The notes: generated by a model not told the origin, from the letters alone. DNA of 64,000 nt from Fimousia sp045616445 (GCA_045616445.1 JAZLGR010000017.1:1-64000); one strand, 5' to 3'. Numbered from the stretch's first letter, positions 1-9,051 are shown. Numbers and translations are program-made.

Positions 1-2
1 TA

Positions 3-65
3 CAACGTAATCTTGGTGTATTAACACCGATGGAAAAACACAATTCTTATTTAATGGCAGCATAA
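3..65 (+). CDS. C-terminal end of a transposase (partial, cut by left edge)
   Basis: An open frame runs in from the left edge and stops with TAA at 63-65. The last 20 residues include NLGVLTPMEKH followed by a short hydrophobic tail. This resembles the end of DDE integrase-core transposases of the IS3 type, which commonly finish with an 'LxxLTPMEy/h' segment. Only the tail is visible, so the family call is an inference. The perfect hairpin just downstream could be its terminator or part of the element end. The alternative is the end of an unrelated gene. Confidence 0.4.
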   Translation, partial: QRNLGVLTPMEKHNSYLMAA

Positions 66-68
66 AAA

Positions 69-94
69 CTGCCGACAGTCGTAACTGTCGGCAG
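69..94. terminator. Perfect hairpin after the transposase remnant
   Basis: The arms CTGCCGACAGT and ACTGTCGGCAG form an 11-bp perfect stem around a 4-base loop, four bases after the stop codon. There is no immediate T run on the plus strand, but four A residues before the stem would give a short T run on the minus strand. It could be a weak bidirectional terminator or an insertion-sequence end. Confidence 0.5.
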
Positions 95-213
95 AAATGA
101 TTTATATTTTTTTATTTGTCCACTTGACGGGAAGCACACCAATTTTCCGGGGAATTTTTTGTTTTACGCATTTTTCTTTACACTTCTGTATTCGTCGCAT
201 TTATTATGAGTGG

Positions 214-423
214 TTGGGCACAGACAAGCTTTTCAGCAGTGTGGTGCCCAGGGAAATCTCGGCGTATGGGCACATTCTTGCCTTTCAGCACTGCTGTGCC
301 CAGGGAAATCTCGGCGTGTGGGCACATTCTTGCCTTTCAACACTGCTGTGCCCAGAGAAATTTGGAAAATTGGACACAAACTTGCCTTTTCTAGTCCACT
401 GTGCCCAATTATTTATTTATTTT
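214..423. repeat. Four tandem copies of a 52-bp unit with internal TGGGCACA/TGTGCCCA dyads
   Basis: GGGCACA begins at 216, 268 and 320, and its variant GGACACA falls in the same register at 372, giving an exact 52-bp period. Each unit carries TGGGCACA and, about 28 bases later, the reverse complement TGTGCCCA (near 295-302, 347-354 and 400-407), so each unit can form a hairpin. The middle copies are nearly identical and the outer ones are diverged. All frames across the array merely translate the repeat; no credible gene is present. Confidence 0.85.
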
Positions 424-676
424 TTGGCACGTGATTGTATTTTTGAATATTTATGCCCATGAATTGGGCATGGAAATAGATATGAAAAGAATAAGGCCCA
501 CAATTGTTGGGCAAAAACAGGAAAATTCATGAGAAATGCCCAATTCACTTTGATTACCTGGATACAAAACTGGCTTGTGAAAATTTTATGCCCAAAGTTG
601 GGCGCAACAATCTAATACATCAATTCTGTGCCCAAGCAGTTTAAGGCAACAATCTAATAAACCAATTCTATGCCCA
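215..676. repeat. Cluster of 14 TGCCCA/TGGGCA hexamers in the non-coding DNA beside uvrA
   Basis: Exact TGCCCA or TGGGCA occurs at 215, 245, 267, 297, 319, 349, 402, 454, 465, 508, 537, 589, 629 and 671, with near-copies at 371, 496 and 598. Several pair as dyads, such as ATGCCCA/TGGGCAT at 453-471. The cluster extends well beyond the 52-bp tandem array. No gene was found between 95 and 772, so this region holds repeats, the hairpins described and the uvrA terminator. Its function is unknown. Confidence 0.8.
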
Positions 677-680
677 AGCA
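604..680. repeat. Two 35-bp direct repeats, 42-bp period
   Basis: The segment 604-638 (beginning GCAACAATCTAATA and ending TGCCCAAGCA) recurs at 646-680 with only a few mismatches. Each copy ends in the same TGCCCAA motif that populates the whole region. This is a second tandem family, distinct from the 52-bp array upstream. Confidence 0.8.
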
Positions 681-727
681 TCAAAATTTCCCAGGACATA
701 ATATCCTGAAAATCAGCTCTACTCATC

Positions 728-760
728 AAAAAAAGAGCAGCATCCTTCAATACTGCTCTA
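728..760 (-). terminator. Rho-independent terminator of uvrBA
   Basis: On the minus strand AGAGCAG...CTGCTCT (734-759) is followed directly by seven T residues. It lies 13 bases past the uvrA stop codon. Confidence 0.85.
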
Positions 761-772
761 AAATTCTTCCTA

Positions 773-3592
773 CTATAAATATTTCTTCAGCCACTGTCCG
801 GTATAGCTTCCTTCCACGGCTGCCACTTCTTCCGGTGTACCCTGTGCAATGACAGTTCCGCCGCCGTCTCCGCCTTCCGGTCCCATATCAATGATATAGT
901 CTGCAGTCTTGATCACTTCTAAGTTGTGTTCAATGACCACGATGGTATTGCCACCTTCGCGAAGCTCCTGGAGGATATCCACCAGCTTATGTACATCTGC
1001 GAAGTGAAGTCCGGTTGTTGGTTCATCCAGCACATAGATGGTTTTACCTGTGCTTCTTCTGGAAAGCTCTGTGGCAAGCTTCACGCGCTGAGCTTCTCCA
1101 CCGGATAAGGTTGTCGCTGGCTGACCCAGTCTGATATAGCCAAGCCCCACATCGTAAAGTGTCTTAATCTTGCGATATACAGAAGGCACATTCTCGAAGA
1201 ACTTCACTGCTTCTTCCACGGTCATATCAAGCACATCATAGATGGTCTTGCCTTTATAACGAACCTCTAAGGTTTCACGATTGTATCGCTTACCGCCGCA
1301 AACCTCGCAAGGCACATACACATCTGGCAGAAAATGCATCTCAATCTTTAAGATACCATCCCCACGGCAGGCCTCACAACGTCCACCCTTTACATTAAAG
1401 CTGAATCGCCCTTTGTTATATCCACGGGATTTTGCATCCTTGGTCATGGCAAATAAATCTCTAATCTGGTCAAATACACCTGTATAAGTCGCCGGATTGG
1501 ATCTCGGTGTACGTCCAATTGGGGACTGGTCGATATTAATGATTTTATCTAACTGATTCAGACCTTCAATATCCTTATGCTTTCCAGCTTTTAACTTGGA
1601 ACGGTTCAGGGTTTTGGATAAATGCTTATATAAGATACTGTTTACCAGGGAGCTCTTGCCGGAACCGGATACACCGGTCACACAGGTTAACACGCCCAAT
1701 GGGAATTCCACATCGATATTCTTCAGGTTGTTCTGCTGGGCACCCAGTACCTTGATCCAGCCTGTCGGCTCTTTTCTCTGGGTTGGTACCGGAATCTTCA
1801 CCTTGCCGCTTAAATACTGGCCGGTGATGGAGCGGTCACAGTTCATGATGTCCTCAGGTGTTCCCTGAACAACCACTTCTCCACCATGTTCTCCTGCACC
1901 AGGCCCAATATCCACAATACGATCTGCTGCAAGCATGGTATCTTCGTCGTGTTCTACCACAATCAGGGTATTCCCCAGATCTTTTAAATCCTTCAATGTC
2001 TTAATTAGCTTGTCATTGTCTCTCTGATGAAGACCGATACTTGGTTCATCCAGGATGTAGGCAACACCTACCAGACCGGAACCGATCTGGGTTGCCAGTC
2101 GAATACGCTGGGCTTCCCCGCCGGAGAGTGTACCTGTTGCACGGGATAAAGAGAGGTATTCTAACCCTACATTCATCAAAAATCCCAGTCTTGCATGGAT
2201 TTCCTTCAAAATCTCTGCACCAATATATCGTTCTCTGTCACTAAACTGGATGTCCTTCAGATAGGAAACCAGCTTTTTGATATTCATCTCACAGATTTCT
2301 GTGATATTCTTCTCTCCGATGGTTACCGCAAGGGAGGTTTTCTTCAGTCGCTGTCCGTTACATGCCTTACATGGAGTGACTGACATGAAGGTTTCATATT
2401 CTGCCTTCATACGTTCAGAGGATTCCTTGTAGCGGCGATAAGCATTCTCAATTAACCCTTCAAATGCTACATTATACACCCCTTCTCCTCGCTGACCGAT
2501 ATGATGCACCTTCACTTCATGGCCATTGGTACCATAGATGAGTATGGATCGCTGTTCTTCGGTCAGATCCTTAAATGGGGTGTCTAAACTGAAGCTGTAT
2601 TCATCTGCCAATGCTTTCAGCACACTGTAGGAAAATCCCTTCTTGGTTTTTACAGACTGCCATCCCAGCAGGGTGATGGCGCCCTCTGCAATGCTTAAAT
2701 TCCAGTCCGGAATCATCATCTCAATATCAAATTCCATCTTCTCGCCAAGTCCGGAGCACTCTGGACAGGCGCCAAATGGATTGTTAAAGGAGAAGCTTCG
2801 TGGCTCAATCTCTTCCATACTGACACCGCAGTCTGGACAGGAAAAGCTGGTGCTGTAGGACAATTCTTCTCCGCCGATGATATCCAGTACAAGGAGGCCA
2901 TCGGAAAGATCCATAACTGTCTCAATGGAATCGGTGAGTCGCTTCTCGATGCCTTCGCGGACCACAAGACGGTCCACAACGACTTCTATATTATGTTTCT
3001 TGTTTTTATCTAAGTTAATATCCTCTGATAAATCGTAGATATTGCCATCCACACGGACACGGACATACCCACTCTTCTTCATCTGGGCAAGAAGCTTGGT
3101 ATGCTGACCCTTACGCCCACGGACGATTGGCGCAAGGAGCTGGAATCTGGTACGTTCCGGCAGGCAGAGCACCGCATCCACAATCTGATCCACGGTCTGA
3201 CGGCTGATGACACGTCCGCAGTCCGGACAGTGTGGCACTCCGATGCGGGCATATAACAGTCGCAGATAATCATAAATCTCTGTTACAGTACCCACTGTGG
3301 ATCTTGGATTTCGATTGGTCGTCTTCTGGTCAATGGAGATTGCCGGAGAAAGTCCGGAGATATGCTCCACTTCCGGTTTTTCCATCTGCCCTAAGAACTG
3401 TCTCGCATAGGAAGAGAGAGATTCCATATATCGTCTCTGCCCCTCTGCATAGATGGTATCAAAGGCCAGGGAAGACTTGCCAGATCCGCTTAGGCCTGTC
3501 ATAACCACGAATTCATTCCTTGGGATTTCAATATCAATATTCTTCAGATTGTGCTCTCTGGCACCGGTAATCTTAATGATATCTTTTTTCAT
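773..3592 (-). CDS. uvrA: Excinuclease ABC subunit A
   Basis: UvrA is the damage-sensing ATPase of nucleotide excision repair; it loads UvrB at lesions. The 939-residue length is normal for the family. Two ABC ATPase modules are visible: Walker A GLSGSGKSS at residues 33-41 and GVSGSGKSS near residue 640, each with an LSGGEAQR signature, plus CxxC zinc-finger pairs (CPDCG...CPEC, CEAC...CEVC). The start has GGAAG seven bases upstream. It lies 42 bases after uvrB, so the two form one operon read from the SOS-type control region near 5700 and closed by the terminator at 728-760. Confidence 0.98.
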   Translation of the reverse strand: MKKDIIKITGAREHNLKNIDIEIPRNEFVVMTGLSGSGKSSLAFDTIYAEGQRRYMESLSSYARQFLGQMEKPEVEHISGLSPAISIDQKTTNRNPRSTVGTVTEIYDYLRLLYARIGVPHCPDCGRVISRQTVDQIVDAVLCLPERTRFQLLAPIVRGRKGQHTKLLAQMKKSGYVRVRVDGNIYDLSEDINLDKNKKHNIEVVVDRLVVREGIEKRLTDSIETVMDLSDGLLVLDIIGGEELSYSTSFSCPDCGVSMEEIEPRSFSFNNPFGACPECSGLGEKMEFDIEMMIPDWNLSIAEGAITLLGWQSVKTKKGFSYSVLKALADEYSFSLDTPFKDLTEEQRSILIYGTNGHEVKVHHIGQRGEGVYNVAFEGLIENAYRRYKESSERMKAEYETFMSVTPCKACNGQRLKKTSLAVTIGEKNITEICEMNIKKLVSYLKDIQFSDRERYIGAEILKEIHARLGFLMNVGLEYLSLSRATGTLSGGEAQRIRLATQIGSGLVGVAYILDEPSIGLHQRDNDKLIKTLKDLKDLGNTLIVVEHDEDTMLAADRIVDIGPGAGEHGGEVVVQGTPEDIMNCDRSITGQYLSGKVKIPVPTQRKEPTGWIKVLGAQQNNLKNIDVEFPLGVLTCVTGVSGSGKSSLVNSILYKHLSKTLNRSKLKAGKHKDIEGLNQLDKIINIDQSPIGRTPRSNPATYTGVFDQIRDLFAMTKDAKSRGYNKGRFSFNVKGGRCEACRGDGILKIEMHFLPDVYVPCEVCGGKRYNRETLEVRYKGKTIYDVLDMTVEEAVKFFENVPSVYRKIKTLYDVGLGYIRLGQPATTLSGGEAQRVKLATELSRRSTGKTIYVLDEPTTGLHFADVHKLVDILQELREGGNTIVVIEHNLEVIKTADYIIDMGPEGGDGGGTVIAQGTPEEVAAVEGSYTGQWLKKYL

Positions 3593-3634
3593 GTTACTTC
3601 CTTTATCTTTATCTATATTTCTATCTCAAATATG

Positions 3635-5620
3635 CTAATTCAAATCATAGTCGCGCAGCGCAACCTTATATTCCTTCAGCTGATCACGATACATCGCAGC
3701 ATGCTCAAAATCAAGCTCGGATGCTGCCTGGTTCATCTTCTTGGTCAGCTTCTTGATCATATCGTTGAGTTCTTTCTTATTCATGGATTCCGGATCCTTT
3801 GTATCTTTCTTCGCAACCACATCCTCTGTGATGGAAATCAGGTCACGGATATCCTTCTTGATGGTCTGTGGGATGATTCCGTGTTCCTTATTATAACGGT
3901 CCTGAATCTCTCTTCTTCGTTCTGTCTCTGTAATGGCACGATACATGGAATCTGTCATGTGATCTGCATACATGATAACGCGTCCTTCAGCATTACGGGC
4001 AGCTCGCCCAATGGTCTGAACAAGGGAGGTCTCTGAACGGAGGAACCCTTCCTTGTCCGCATCTAAGATGGCAACCAGGGTAATCTCCGGAATATCCAGT
4101 CCCTCTCTTAAGAGGTTGATGCCCACCAGCACGTCAAATACACCCATACGCAAGTCACGTACAATCTCAATTCGCTCCAATGTGTCGATATCGGAGTGGA
4201 GATACTTCACTTTGATATCCACTTCACGCATATAGTCGGTCAGATCCTCTGCCATACGCTTTGTCAGAGTGGTTACTAATACTTTGTTGCCCTTGGCAAC
4301 TTCTATATTCACTTCAGAAATCAGGTCATCGATCTGTCCATCCACCGGACGCACTTCCACCTTCGGATCCAGTAATCCAGTTGGGCGGATGATCTGTTCG
4401 GCACGAAGGAGCTCATGCTCATCCTCGTACACGTTCGGTGTGGCAGATACGAATAGCATCTGATCGATCTTAGTTTCAAATTCTTCAAAATTCAGTGGAC
4501 GGTTATCCAGTGCCGATGGCAGACGGAATCCATAATCCACCAATGTCTGCTTACGGGAGCGATCCCCCGCATACATACCACGCACCTGTGGCATGGTAAT
4601 ATGAGATTCATCGATGATCATGAGAAAATCATCCCCGAAGAAGTCCATCAGGGTATTCGGCGTTGCTCCCGACTCTAAGCCTGCCAAGTGTCGGGAATAA
4701 TTCTCAATACCGGAACAGAATCCGGTCTCCTTCATCATCTCAATATCAAAGTTGGTTCGCTCAGCCACTCGCTGCGCTTCTAATAGCTGATCATTCTCCT
4801 TAAAGTATGCCACACGTTCCACCAGCTCTGCCTGAATGCCCTCGATGGCGTGGTTCATCTGTTCTTCCGGAACTGCATAGTGGGATGCAGGGAAGATGGC
4901 TACAAAGCTTAAGGCGCGCTTAATCTCGCCTGTTAAGATATCGAATTCCACAATTCGGTCAATCTCATCCCCGAAGAATTCCACACGCACTGCGTCCTCA
5001 AAGGTGGAAATCGGCACAATCTCTAACACATCGCCCTTCACGCGGAAGGTTCCACGCTTAAAATCCAGCTCATTACGGATATACTGAATATTGATCAGCT
5101 GATCAATAACCTCATCACGGTCCTTGACCATGCCCACACGAAGGGAAAGCATCATCTCTTCGTAGTTTTCACGGGCACCAATACCGTAGATGCAGGAAAC
5201 AGAGGAAATGACGATGACATCACGGCGCTCGATCAGTGCTGCTGTGGCACTATGGCGCATCTTATCGATCTCATCATTGACAGAGGAGTCCTTCTCAATA
5301 TAAGTATCTGTGGAAGGAACATACGCCTCCGGCTGATAATAATCATAGTAGGATACAAAGTACTCCACCGCGTTCTCCGGGAAGAATTCCTTGAATTCAC
5401 TGTATAACTGGGCTGCCAGTGTCTTATTGTGAGCCAGCACCAGGGTCGGTTTATTCAATTGTTCGATAATATTGGCCATGGTAAAGGTCTTACCAGAGCC
5501 TGTAACACCAAGCAGTGTCTCAAACTGATTCCCTTCGCGAAACCCATCCACCAGCTCTTTGATGGCCTGTGGCTGATCTCCAGTTGGCTGATATTCGGAA
5601 TGTAATACAAAATGATCCAT
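3635..5620 (-). CDS. uvrB: Excinuclease ABC subunit B
   Basis: UvrB verifies damage and recruits UvrC for incision. The protein carries Walker A GVTGSGKT (residues 38-45), the DESH box of the UvrB helicase core, the YYDYYQPEAY segment of the beta-hairpin region and a C-terminal UVR motif (SELDFEHAAMYRDQLKEYK). The start is placed at the ATG at 5620 (MDHFVLHSEY, 661 residues). An in-frame ATG at 5641 would put the strong GAGGAGG ribosome binding site inside the coding sequence, so it is less likely. It is the first gene of the uvrBA operon, with a LexA-type box about 80 bases upstream. Confidence 0.98.
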   Translation of the reverse strand: MDHFVLHSEYQPTGDQPQAIKELVDGFREGNQFETLLGVTGSGKTFTMANIIEQLNKPTLVLAHNKTLAAQLYSEFKEFFPENAVEYFVSYYDYYQPEAYVPSTDTYIEKDSSVNDEIDKMRHSATAALIERRDVIVISSVSCIYGIGARENYEEMMLSLRVGMVKDRDEVIDQLINIQYIRNELDFKRGTFRVKGDVLEIVPISTFEDAVRVEFFGDEIDRIVEFDILTGEIKRALSFVAIFPASHYAVPEEQMNHAIEGIQAELVERVAYFKENDQLLEAQRVAERTNFDIEMMKETGFCSGIENYSRHLAGLESGATPNTLMDFFGDDFLMIIDESHITMPQVRGMYAGDRSRKQTLVDYGFRLPSALDNRPLNFEEFETKIDQMLFVSATPNVYEDEHELLRAEQIIRPTGLLDPKVEVRPVDGQIDDLISEVNIEVAKGNKVLVTTLTKRMAEDLTDYMREVDIKVKYLHSDIDTLERIEIVRDLRMGVFDVLVGINLLREGLDIPEITLVAILDADKEGFLRSETSLVQTIGRAARNAEGRVIMYADHMTDSMYRAITETERRREIQDRYNKEHGIIPQTIKKDIRDLISITEDVVAKKDTKDPESMNKKELNDMIKKLTKKMNQAASELDFEHAAMYRDQLKEYKVALRDYDLN

Positions 5621-5693
5621 CTCTGTTCCTCCTCTGTTCATTCGTCTATTGTATAGTATAGCAAATAGATTTTATAATGTACAGATATATTTA

Positions 5694-5707
5694 CAAACAA
5701 ACGTTCG
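5694..5707 (-). promoter_or_regulatory. LexA/DinR SOS box upstream of uvrB
   Basis: On the minus strand the site reads CGAACGTTTGTTTG. It fits the Gram-positive LexA consensus CGAACNNNNGTTYG exactly. It lies about 75-87 bases before the uvrB start, overlapping a possible -35 (TTGTTT) with TATAAA 18 bases further on. Known biology: uvrBA is a core SOS operon in Firmicutes. Confidence 0.8.
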
Positions 5708-5717
5708 AGTGCTTTTG

Positions 5718-6656
5718 TCAGATCATACCCCAGCTGGACAGGGTAAATACCATCAGAAAGATGGTCAGCACGCAGAAAACGGAGGTTGTCGCCACAATTT
5801 CTCCAGCCAGTTCTCCATTACCTCCCATCGCCTGCGCCATAGGACCGGAAGCCACTGCGGTTGGTGAAGCAAAAATTGCAAGAATAGCAACCAAAGCGTC
5901 CCCGCGATAACCCAGCACAATAGACAGGCCCAGCATAGTAACTGGGAAGAGAATCAATCGTCCCACATTGACTGCCAGAAGCTTCTTCAGATGTCGCACC
6001 ATGCTTCCGAAGGAGAGCATGCCACCTAAGCTTACCAGGGCAAGGGGTGTTGCGATATTACCCAGATTCGTAAGTGGTTTTGCCAGAAGCTCCGGAACGG
6101 GAATATGGAAAAATGCAAAGATAATACCCAGTACGCCCGCCTCAACCAGTGGGTTTTTGGCGATGTTTATAAGGATGGTGGAGACATTTACCTTGCCGCC
6201 ACGATTGGTTTCAAAGAGAATCACGGACAAAATATTAAACAGTGGCACGACCAGGGAAGCCATAGCGGAGACAAATGCTACGCCGCTCTCGCCACACAGT
6301 GCCATACCGATAGTTGTCCCGAAAAGTACAAAGTTACTTCGATAGATGCCCTGGACCATGGTTGCGCTGTCCGCCCGGTTCGCCACAAATCTGCGGCACA
6401 GCACCCAGGTGATGATGAATAAAACCAGCACGCTGATGCTGACGTAGGTGAAAAACACAGGCTTCACCGTCTCTCCAAGGTCTGCATCGTAGACATTAAA
6501 AAACAGGGTCAGTGGGATAAAGATGCGGAAGATCATGGTGTTCATCGCCTTAAAATGATCTACCGTCAGAATATCAAGTTTACGAATCAGTCCTCCGACT
6601 GCCATATACACAACAAATGGTACTACAACCGATGCTGCAAGAAAAAAACTTTCCAT
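5718..6656 (-). CDS. AEC (auxin efflux carrier) family transporter
   Basis: This is a 312-residue integral membrane protein with about ten hydrophobic segments, opening MESFFLAASVVVPFVVYMAVGG. It has the paired N- and C-terminal five-helix pattern of the AEC/BASS-like fold, including the conserved small-residue loop SPTAVASGPMAQ. Family members export or exchange organic acids and similar anions; the substrate cannot be read from sequence. GAGGT precedes the ATG by five bases. It is followed by the uvrBA control region and shares the family of the plus-strand gene at 16242, although the two are clearly different proteins. Confidence 0.88.
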   Translation of the reverse strand: MESFFLAASVVVPFVVYMAVGGLIRKLDILTVDHFKAMNTMIFRIFIPLTLFFNVYDADLGETVKPVFFTYVSISVLVLFIITWVLCRRFVANRADSATMVQGIYRSNFVLFGTTIGMALCGESGVAFVSAMASLVVPLFNILSVILFETNRGGKVNVSTILINIAKNPLVEAGVLGIIFAFFHIPVPELLAKPLTNLGNIATPLALVSLGGMLSFGSMVRHLKKLLAVNVGRLILFPVTMLGLSIVLGYRGDALVAILAIFASPTAVASGPMAQAMGGNGELAGEIVATTSVFCVLTIFLMVFTLSSWGMI

Positions 6657-6728
6657 AGGATACCTCTTTTATATACATTTACACATTACCTAATCATAAT
6701 AATACAAAAATATAATAATGAACAGAAG

Positions 6729-6762
6729 AAAAAGGCTTACCATCATTACAATAGTAAGCCTT
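6729..6762 (-). terminator. Terminator of the CdaR-CtpA unit
   Basis: On the minus strand AAGGCTTAC...GTAAGCCTT (6732-6762) is followed by a short T-rich run. It starts about 14 bases after the protease stop codon and separates it from the AEC gene. Confidence 0.75.
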
Positions 6763-6775
6763 CCTGTCTCAAACA

Positions 6776-7957
6776 TTATTTTTTATTCAATTCTTCAATT
6801 GCCCGCTGGAGCTGATTGTCTTCATCCTTCTCAATCTTCACTTTCTTCTGAAGATTTTTGTCTAATTTTACCTCCACATCCGGTTTGATTCCCTTCTTGT
6901 GGATACTGCGTCCCTTCGGCGTATAATAATCAGAGATGGTAAGCTTCAGTGCGGAGCCATCGCCCATGGCCATAATATTCTGGACGATTCCTTTACCAAA
7001 ACTGGTTGTTCCAACGATGGTTCCATAGCCATAATCCTGAATTGCCCCTGTCACGATTTCTGACGCGCTGGCACTGTATTCATTGATCAGTACGACCAGT
7101 GGAACACCAAGCTCATCATCGGAAATCGCCTGGAATTCTTCCTTGGTGCCATCCTTGGTCTTTGTGGAGACGATCAGACCCGTTGGTAAAATCTTATCTG
7201 AAATACTGACTGCAGCAGAGAGCAGTCCACCCGGATTGTTTCGAAGATCCAGTACCATCTTCTCCATCCCCTGTTCACGAAGCGCTTCTAATGCTTTGTC
7301 AAACTGGTTTACGGTAACTTCGTCAAATTCGTTGATCTGAACATATCCAACCTTGCCCTTTAACATCTCGAATTCCACTGTTGGACTTTCAACCTGCTTA
7401 CGGGTAATGGTAAATGTCTTACTTTTTTTATCTCGAATAAAGTTCAGTGTTACGCTGGTGCCTTCCGGTCCTTTGATCTTGGTTACGACACTGGACAGTT
7501 CATCTGTCGCTCCCACCTCATAATCATCGACCTTCTCCAGAATATCTCCGGTCTTTAACCCAGCTTCCTCCGCAGGACTTCCCTTGATGGTTCGAACAAC
7601 TGAGATATAGCCATCGGCATCCTGCTGCAGAACAGCTCCAATCCCGGAAAATACCCCCTGGGTTTCTTCTTTCAGTGCAGTATATTCCTCTTTGGTATAG
7701 TAACAGGAATAATTTTCCTTCAGCCCTGCTACCATACCCTTGTAAATATACTCCTGCATCTGTTCCTCATCCACATCATAGAGATAGTACTTATCGATGG
7801 CTCTCTTGATCTGCATCATCTTAAAATTGCTGGCCAGTCCATTGCCGGCATTAAAGGCAAATGTCTTAAGCAGCATTCCCTCTCCAACACAAATCAGGAT
7901 CAGAATGAGAATCAGCGCATCCTTTACGATATTCTTAACAGTTTTCTTGTTTCTCAT
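6776..7957 (-). CDS. S41 family C-terminal processing peptidase (CtpA/Prc type)
   Basis: This is a membrane-anchored serine protease that degrades or trims extracytoplasmic proteins. An N-terminal transmembrane anchor (about residues 13-32) is followed by a PDZ domain (about 95-175) and the S41 peptidase core (about 195-375). The nucleophile motif SASASE is at residues 295-300 and the general-base lysine sits in FGKG near 322; both are present, so it should be active. At 393 residues it is normal length. It starts five bases after the upstream regulator's stop with only a weak ribosome binding site, which suggests translational coupling. Confidence 0.93.
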   Translation of the reverse strand: MRNKKTVKNIVKDALILILILICVGEGMLLKTFAFNAGNGLASNFKMMQIKRAIDKYYLYDVDEEQMQEYIYKGMVAGLKENYSCYYTKEEYTALKEETQGVFSGIGAVLQQDADGYISVVRTIKGSPAEEAGLKTGDILEKVDDYEVGATDELSSVVTKIKGPEGTSVTLNFIRDKKSKTFTITRKQVESPTVEFEMLKGKVGYVQINEFDEVTVNQFDKALEALREQGMEKMVLDLRNNPGGLLSAAVSISDKILPTGLIVSTKTKDGTKEEFQAISDDELGVPLVVLINEYSASASEIVTGAIQDYGYGTIVGTTSFGKGIVQNIMAMGDGSALKLTISDYYTPKGRSIHKKGIKPDVEVKLDKNLQKKVKIEKDEDNQLQRAIEELNKK

Positions 7958-7962
7958 AGTTA

Positions 7963-9051
7963 CTAATATTCAATACTTTCCATGTACTTCATGTACTTCA
8001 CAACCATCAATGCAATCTTGAAGGTGATCGCATCTTCAAAGATACGAAGATCTAAATTGGTCTGCTTCTGAAGCTTATCAAGACGGTACACCAATGTATT
8101 ACGGTGAATGTATAACTGTCTGGATGTTTCAGAAACATTCAGGTTATTTTCAAAGAATTTATTAATGGTTGTCAGAGTTTCTTCATCGAAGTTATCTGGT
8201 GAGTTGCCATCGAAGATTTCCTTGATGAACATCTTACAAAGTGGTAATGGAAGCTGATAGATCAGACGACCAATTCCCAAATTGCTGTATGCCACGATGC
8301 TGTCTTCTGCATAGAAAATCTTACCTACAGAGAGCGCCATCTTCGCTTCCTTGAAGGAGCGGGACACTTCCTTGATTTCGTTGACAACGGTACCAAATGC
8401 GATGTTTGTTTCCGGATATCCGGCACTTGTCAGTGTGTCTAAAATTACATCTGCAGTTTTGTAGAAATCATCATAGGTTTCTCCTTCCTTGACTTCACGA
8501 ACGAGAATGATATTCTTCTCATCAACTGCTGTAATAAAGTTCTTTGTCTTAGTTGCAAAAATGCTACGAACCTTCTCTAAGGCATTGCTTTCCTTGTCGC
8601 GCTTGGTTTCAATAATGTACACCAGTCGTTTCACATCGGTATCAATGTGAAGCTTCTTTGCACGGTTATAAATATCTACTAATAAAAGATTGTCCAGGAG
8701 CAGATTCTTGATAAAATTATCTTTATCAAATCGTTCTTTATAGGCAACCAGTAACCCCTGAATCTGGAATGCCGCCATCTTTCCAACCATGTAGATATCA
8801 TCTGTTTCGCCCTTAACCAGAACAATATATTCTAACTGATTGCCATCAAAAACCTTGAAGAACTGGTAACCCTGCATCATCTGGCTTTCAGCTAAGGACT
8901 GCGCAAAAACCTGTACTGACTCAAGATATCCACTCACATCTGAGATGGTGGAAGCCAATACTTTACCTTCTGTATCCATAACACATAAATCAGTTCGGGA
9001 AATTGATTTAATTCCGTCTACTGTGTCCTGTAAAATCTGATTTGAGATCAT
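7963..9051 (-). CDS. CdaR/PucR-type transcriptional regulator
   Basis: The N-terminal third resembles the sugar-diacid recognition domain of CdaR proteins (ISNQILQDTVDGIK...). The C-terminus has the PucR-type helix-turn-helix (NVSETSRQLYIHRNTLVYRL, about 50 residues before the end). A GGDEF-like middle region is typical of the family. The start is placed at the ATG at 9051 (MISNQIL), preceded by AAAGGG; the upstream in-frame ATG at 9078 lacks a better site. It probably regulates the linked protease gene or a distant carbohydrate pathway; the effector is unknown. Confidence 0.88.
   Translation of the reverse strand: MISNQILQDTVDGIKSISRTDLCVMDTEGKVLASTISDVSGYLESVQVFAQSLAESQMMQGYQFFKVFDGNQLEYIVLVKGETDDIYMVGKMAAFQIQGLLVAYKERFDKDNFIKNLLLDNLLLVDIYNRAKKLHIDTDVKRLVYIIETKRDKESNALEKVRSIFATKTKNFITAVDEKNIILVREVKEGETYDDFYKTADVILDTLTSAGYPETNIAFGTVVNEIKEVSRSFKEAKMALSVGKIFYAEDSIVAYSNLGIGRLIYQLPLPLCKMFIKEIFDGNSPDNFDEETLTTINKFFENNLNVSETSRQLYIHRNTLVYRLDKLQKQTNLDLRIFEDAITFKIALMVVKYMKYMESIEY

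Noticed and set aside
214..423. Possible CRISPR array
   Set aside because: The whole 52-bp unit repeats with no unique spacers, and no cas genes are present.
97..462. Overlapping open frames across the repeat array near the left edge
   Set aside because: They translate the 52-bp repeat in several frames, have no ribosome binding site, and the peptides are repeats of the same short phrase.
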